Source of the DNA: Planctomycetaceae bacterium
GTDB lineage: Bacteria > Planctomycetota > Planctomycetia > Pirellulales > Pirellulaceae
Reading direction: 5' to 3'
Assembly (NCBI GenBank): GCA_002702965.1
Contig: PADE01000011.1
Coordinates: forward strand, 1 to 9,093
DNA length: 9,093 bases
Part shown: positions 6,577-9,093 of the stretch, piece by piece
Numbering within the stretch: the stretch's first letter is position 1
Layout: the number at the start of each line of letters is the position of its first letter
Translations under genes and position numbers: made by a program
The notes under the pieces: model-generated
What the model was told of the DNA's origin: nothing
Database searches by the model: none
The model's input: the letters and a program-made list of their open reading frames with translations, nothing else

Positions 6577-6993
6577 TCACTCCCTCTCAGCCAGCCGCAC
6601 CGAGATTCCCAGATCGGAGATTCCCGCTTGGCGGCAGGCACCCAGTACGGTGGCCACATTTTGTAGGGGACCATCCGCGTCTCCACGTACAACGACACCG
6701 AGCTGGGCGTGCTGCGCACGTGCCGAAGTGAGTTTCACGATCAGCTGATCGAGCGAAAGGACGTCCTGCTCTAAAGCGACTCGACCATCGCGATAGACGT
6801 TGATGACCCGCTGGACCGGCTGAGGTGTCGGCCTATCCGCGGTCGCGATCTGGGGAAGTTCCAGCTGGAGTTGACGCTCCAATTCGGTGAACTTCGTTCC
6901 CACCATGAAGAAGATGATCAACAGAAACACAATGTCGATCATCGGAGTCAAATTGACATTCGGTGTTTCATCGAAATGGGTTTTCAGAGCCAT
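6577..6993 (-). CDS. ExbD/TolR-family biopolymer transport protein
   Basis: A 138-residue ExbD-type protein. A short cytoplasmic N-terminus (MALKTHFDETPNVNLTP) leads into one membrane helix, MIDIVFLLIIFFMVGTKF (18-35). It contains the conserved Asp20, equivalent to Asp25 of E. coli ExbD, which carries protons within the ExbB pore. The remaining residues form the periplasmic domain, ending in the usual VVVRGDADGPLQNVATVLGACRQAGISDLGI-type fold (split here by eye into strand and helix blocks). Length is normal. ATG 6993 is preferred over ATG 7005 because GAGGA at 6999-7003 lies five bases before it. The stop is two bases before the start of the TonB-like toroid gene, implying translational coupling, and exbB lies 58 bases upstream. 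The three genes should form one inner-membrane motor. Confidence 0.93.
   Translation of the reverse strand: MALKTHFDETPNVNLTPMIDIVFLLIIFFMVGTKFTELERQLQLELPQIATADRPTPQPVQRVINVYRDGRVALEQDVLSLDQLIVKLTSARAQHAQLGVVVRGDADGPLQNVATVLGACRQAGISDLGISVRLAERE
6580..6585 (-). promoter_or_regulatory. Ribosome binding site inside the end of exbD
   Basis: On the minus strand AGGGAG, part of the last codons of exbD, lies five bases before ATG 6574. It decides the start of the TonB-like toroid gene: the GTG at 6580 overlaps this site and cannot use it. The arrangement suggests coupled translation of the motor subunit and its arm. Confidence 0.6.
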
Positions 6994-7051
6994 GCAGATC
7001 CTCATCGGTCTGTCGGGCGCAGCGGCTCGGCAACGCCAGGGCCGTGCGGAA

Positions 7052-7843
7052 TCAGGCGGCTTTGCTTTGTTTCTTAGGGTGCGATCCCACTTCCCAGGCG
7101 TCTGCGGAAATCACGTCGACGATCTGTTGTCCCAAAGCATCGATCTCGATAATCAGACGATCGACACGACTCCCAAAAAACAGGTAGGCGATCAACGCCG
7201 GGATGGCTACAGATAGACCGGCCGCGGTGGTCAATAGCGCCTGACCGATTCCGGCCGCCAGCAACTCGGGTCGTCCCATGGCGCCTGCCTGGACGATCGC
7301 ATTGAAGGCGCGAATCATGCCTAGAACGGTACCCAGCAGCCCCAGCAATGGGCTAATCGTGGCGATCCCGTTGAACAGTCTGAGGTAGCGTCGCAGCTGA
7401 TGGGTGACTCGTTCACCCGCATCGATGATCGCCTGTTCGACTTCAACTGCAGGCCGGCCCCATTTCTTGACGGCGTTGGCAAACACATCGACGACCGGGC
7501 TGCGGTTTTGCGCGCACAGTTGCAACGCCTGATCTCGATCGAGCTGACCTGCCCGCAGTTGGGACAAGAAGCGCTTTACGAACGGCCGCGGAATGACTCG
7601 GCGTCGACGAAGGCTGATGGCGCGCTCAAAAACGAATACGCAGAGAATGAACGAACAAGCCGCGATCAGGATCATCAGCGGCCCACCATCCTGGAGCACC
7701 TGGAGCAGCTTCTTGGTCGGGTTGGGGGCCGCACCCGTTTCCACCCCCTGCTGCGCGGCGGCACGATTCGCTGCGAGCGTCAGGGCGCTGCATATCGTCG
7801 CGCTCCGCACTGGCCACCATCCGAACAGTGACTGCCTGTCCAT
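7052..7843 (-). CDS. ExbB/TolQ/MotA-family proton channel subunit
   Basis: A 263-residue protein. Residues 1-31 look like a signal peptide ending at Ala-Ala-Ala-Gln, as in many ExbB relatives of this phylum. The first channel helix is at about 54-76 (GGPLMILIAACSFILCVFVF), followed by a basic cytoplasmic domain. The second and third helices contain ISPLLGLLGTVLGMIRAF (163-180) and GIGQALLTTAAGLSVAIPAL (198-217), the family's signature blocks. Thr172 and Thr206 match pore threonines Thr148 and Thr181 of E. coli ExbB. The position of E. coli Glu176 is Gln201 here. It forms the proton-conducting pentamer around ExbD, whose gene is 58 bases downstream. The start is uncertain: ATG 7843 gives a proper leader but only weak purines upstream, and GTG 7906 would add 21 residues with no leader character. 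Confidence 0.92.
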   Translation of the reverse strand: MDRQSLFGWWPVRSATICSALTLAANRAAAQQGVETGAAPNPTKKLLQVLQDGGPLMILIAACSFILCVFVFERAISLRRRRVIPRPFVKRFLSQLRAGQLDRDQALQLCAQNRSPVVDVFANAVKKWGRPAVEVEQAIIDAGERVTHQLRRYLRLFNGIATISPLLGLLGTVLGMIRAFNAIVQAGAMGRPELLAAGIGQALLTTAAGLSVAIPALIAYLFFGSRVDRLIIEIDALGQQIVDVISADAWEVGSHPKKQSKAA

Positions 7844-8026
7844 GCCGCACCCGTATCCCGAGTGATTTGTTTGAGACAACGCGGGTTGACCAACCGCAAC
7901 GGGCACCGGTTCCCGCGGATAACCGGCGAGCCCTGGGTATGGCTGTCATCGGATGCGTGACTGCAGTCGAGTGACGGTTTTTCCGATTTTTCTCGCCGAT
8001 CTGCTAGCAGTGCATCGACGCTACCA
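7844..8026 (-). promoter_or_regulatory. Leader region of the exb set
   Basis: This 183-base gap separates the LysM gene from exbB. It contains an inverted repeat, CCGGTT (7906-7911) and AACCGG (7921-7926) around a nine-base loop, and a 12-base imperfect palindrome, GGTTGACCAACC (7884-7895), both upstream of the exbB start. No clear -35/-10 pair was found. A promoter or operator for exbB here is plausible because the gap is longer than the other gaps in the set, but this is inference only. Confidence 0.25.
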
Positions 8027-8674
8027 TCAGTCGAGTACGACCGGGCTTCGCACCACGGGTACCAGCGAGCTTTCTCCGCGACTCAATGGGAGCGGCTGGT
8101 GTGCCGGTGTCGCCTTGTGCAGGTTGAGCGATCGATTTGGACGCGGCGTCCGCGCGGCGGCCGATGCTGGAGCAACCCGAGGGGGAATCAGGATGCGCAG
8201 CCCGACGGGCAACTGTTGGGGATCTGGTAATAGCTGTCGGTTGGCATCTAAGATCTCGCGCCAACGTCCGCCACTGCCCAGATAGGATTCTGCCAAATCG
8301 CTGAGTGTATCGCCGGCGCTGAGGACGTGAGTGGTACCCGTCCAATCGCCCTGTGGCGGTGGAAATGGGTCTGTCAACAACGCCGCCTGGGGTGGGTCCG
8401 CTATCAGCGTCGCCGCAGTCTGCGGGTTGTCAGGCAAAATTTCGCCGCCACCGATGGGTGTCACTGCGGCGCGCGGGCGAACTTCCCCCGACGGCTTCTT
8501 GGGGACGGGTTGGACGACGGACAGGTCGACTGAGCCCTGGTCTTCCTGAAGTAGTAGGGGCTGGCCCTGCGCGATCTCTCGCTCGGCTGGCGGCTGGGGA
8601 GCGGATCGCCGGAACGGGAGTGCGGCGCAAAGACCGATACCCATCACACAGATTGCCCTCAGTAATCTCGGCAT
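8027..8674 (-). CDS. Exported LysM-domain protein
   Basis: A 215-residue protein with an N-terminal leader (residues 1-20: MPRLLRAICVMGIGLCAALP), a Pro/Gln/Ala-rich disordered segment to about residue 113, and one LysM domain at about 115-165. The domain reads THVLSAGDTLSDLAESYLGS, then RWREILDANR and the closing LPVGLRILIPP. This is the peptidoglycan/chitin-binding fold, with the GDTLSDLA turn and the RW-x-I-x-AN helix seen in LysM proteins with a wider loop (also found in phage and secretion baseplate proteins). The C-terminus is another basic, Pro-rich tail without a catalytic domain, so a structural or anchoring role is likely. Cys16 lies in the hydrophobic leader but lacks a clear lipobox. 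It precedes exbB by 183 bases on the same strand, suggesting that it works with the Exb motor, though it may be separately transcribed. Confidence 0.85.
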   Translation of the reverse strand: MPRLLRAICVMGIGLCAALPFRRSAPQPPAEREIAQGQPLLLQEDQGSVDLSVVQPVPKKPSGEVRPRAAVTPIGGGEILPDNPQTAATLIADPPQAALLTDPFPPPQGDWTGTTHVLSAGDTLSDLAESYLGSGGRWREILDANRQLLPDPQQLPVGLRILIPPRVAPASAAARTPRPNRSLNLHKATPAHQPLPLSRGESSLVPVVRSPVVLD

Positions 8675-9050
8675 GGCATGGGGTACCTCCCAGGCGTGTG
8701 GAATGAGAGACAGTTGGAAACCGGTCCTCTCTCTGTTTCGGGGATCGGCGGCGTGGGAAATGCGATTTACTGCCAGCGCCTACACGAGAACCGACAGTCG
8801 AGTGCCCCGTTATGCCAGATATATTGGATTTTTGGCCCACAGGCGGCGTTCAACCGCGACTCGGCGTGCGTATCGACCCGCTCCACGCGACCGGGTGATG
8901 GAATCTGCGGCCGGCCAGCACAACCGTTGTGACCCGGCGTCTCGATCGCCTTCGGTTGCCGCGACGATCCGGTGGCGACCGGCCGCCGATCCGAGGTGTT
9001 TTTCCACCCCTGCGTGAGGACTCCAAAACGTTTCTCCGCAAGGGTTTACC
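8675..9050. other. Non-coding region upstream of the LysM gene
   Basis: About 375 bases without a convincing gene; open frames on both strands look like GC-rich chance frames. Directly before the LysM gene is a strong GGAGG on the minus strand (8686-8690), 11 bases before ATG 8674 and six bases before an out-of-frame ATG at 8679. An AT-rich island, AGATATATTGGATTTTT at 8818-8834, stands out and is the most likely place for a promoter of the LysM gene; a TTGAAC lies upstream of it on the minus strand, but the spacing to a -10-like box is not ideal. Confidence 0.35.
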
Positions 9051-9093
9051 GTGACCGTGTCAGCGACCGGTGGCCCGCCGAATTCCGCGACGC
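9051..9093 (+). CDS. Possible 5' end of a gene leaving the window
   Basis: A GTG at 9051 is preceded by AAGGG at 9040-9044, six bases away, a good ribosome-binding distance. The frame reads Met-Thr-Val-Ser-Ala-Thr-Gly-Gly-Pro-Pro-Asn-Ser-Ala-Thr and is open to the window end. Fourteen codons are far too few to assign a family. It is listed because the start signal is good and the location, divergent from the LysM gene, is reasonable. It may be chance. Confidence 0.25.
   Translation, partial: MTVSATGGPPNSAT

Overview
The window is GC-rich bacterial DNA that reads like a member of the Planctomycetota, probably a Pirellulales-type genome. This is inferred from gene content: exported, Tat-signal sugar isomerase/epimerase paralogs, a Tat-signal FAD oxidoreductase, an ExbB/ExbD pair next to a squalene-cyclase-fold (alpha/alpha toroid) protein, and a large non-coding left flank with a 12-bp tandem repeat. 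No rRNA, tRNA, CRISPR array, transposase or integrase is visible.

Layout. Positions 1-72 hold six perfect copies of a 12-bp repeat that probably continues beyond the left edge. Positions 73-581 hold no convincing gene but contain a 15-bp perfect inverted repeat (114-128 / 223-237). A good sigma70-like promoter (582-609) leads into two plus-strand genes (662-1579, 1683-2585). Both encode TIM-barrel sugar isomerase/epimerase-family proteins with twin-arginine-like leaders. A Tat-signal FAD-dependent oxidoreductase (4424-2703, minus) converges on them, with a possible shared hairpin in the 117-bp gap. Upstream of it on the minus strand lies a compact set: LysM protein (8674-8027), ExbB/TolQ-type channel (7843-7052), ExbD (6993-6577) and a large membrane protein (6574-4559). 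The last 419 bp are mainly non-coding; a possible plus-strand gene starts at 9051 and leaves the window.

How the genes may work together. The most interesting unit is exbB-exbD plus the 671-residue membrane protein. The latter has two N-terminal membrane segments, a proline/threonine/aspartate/glutamate-rich linker of about 250 residues, and a C-terminal alpha/alpha toroid of the prenyltransferase/squalene-cyclase fold. Its second membrane helix carries Ser, His and Ser with the same spacing as Ser16, His20 and Ser31 of E. coli TonB, the face that TonB uses to couple to ExbB/ExbD. The protein therefore looks like a TonB in which the usual C-terminal domain has been replaced by a toroid: a proton-motive-force-driven periplasmic arm with an unknown partner. 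The toroid shows no DxDD cyclase acid and no CxEQ thioester motif, so binding or mechanical work is more likely than cyclization. The LysM protein upstream could tie the system to peptidoglycan. The left-hand genes look like a separate module that would transform sugars outside the cytoplasm.
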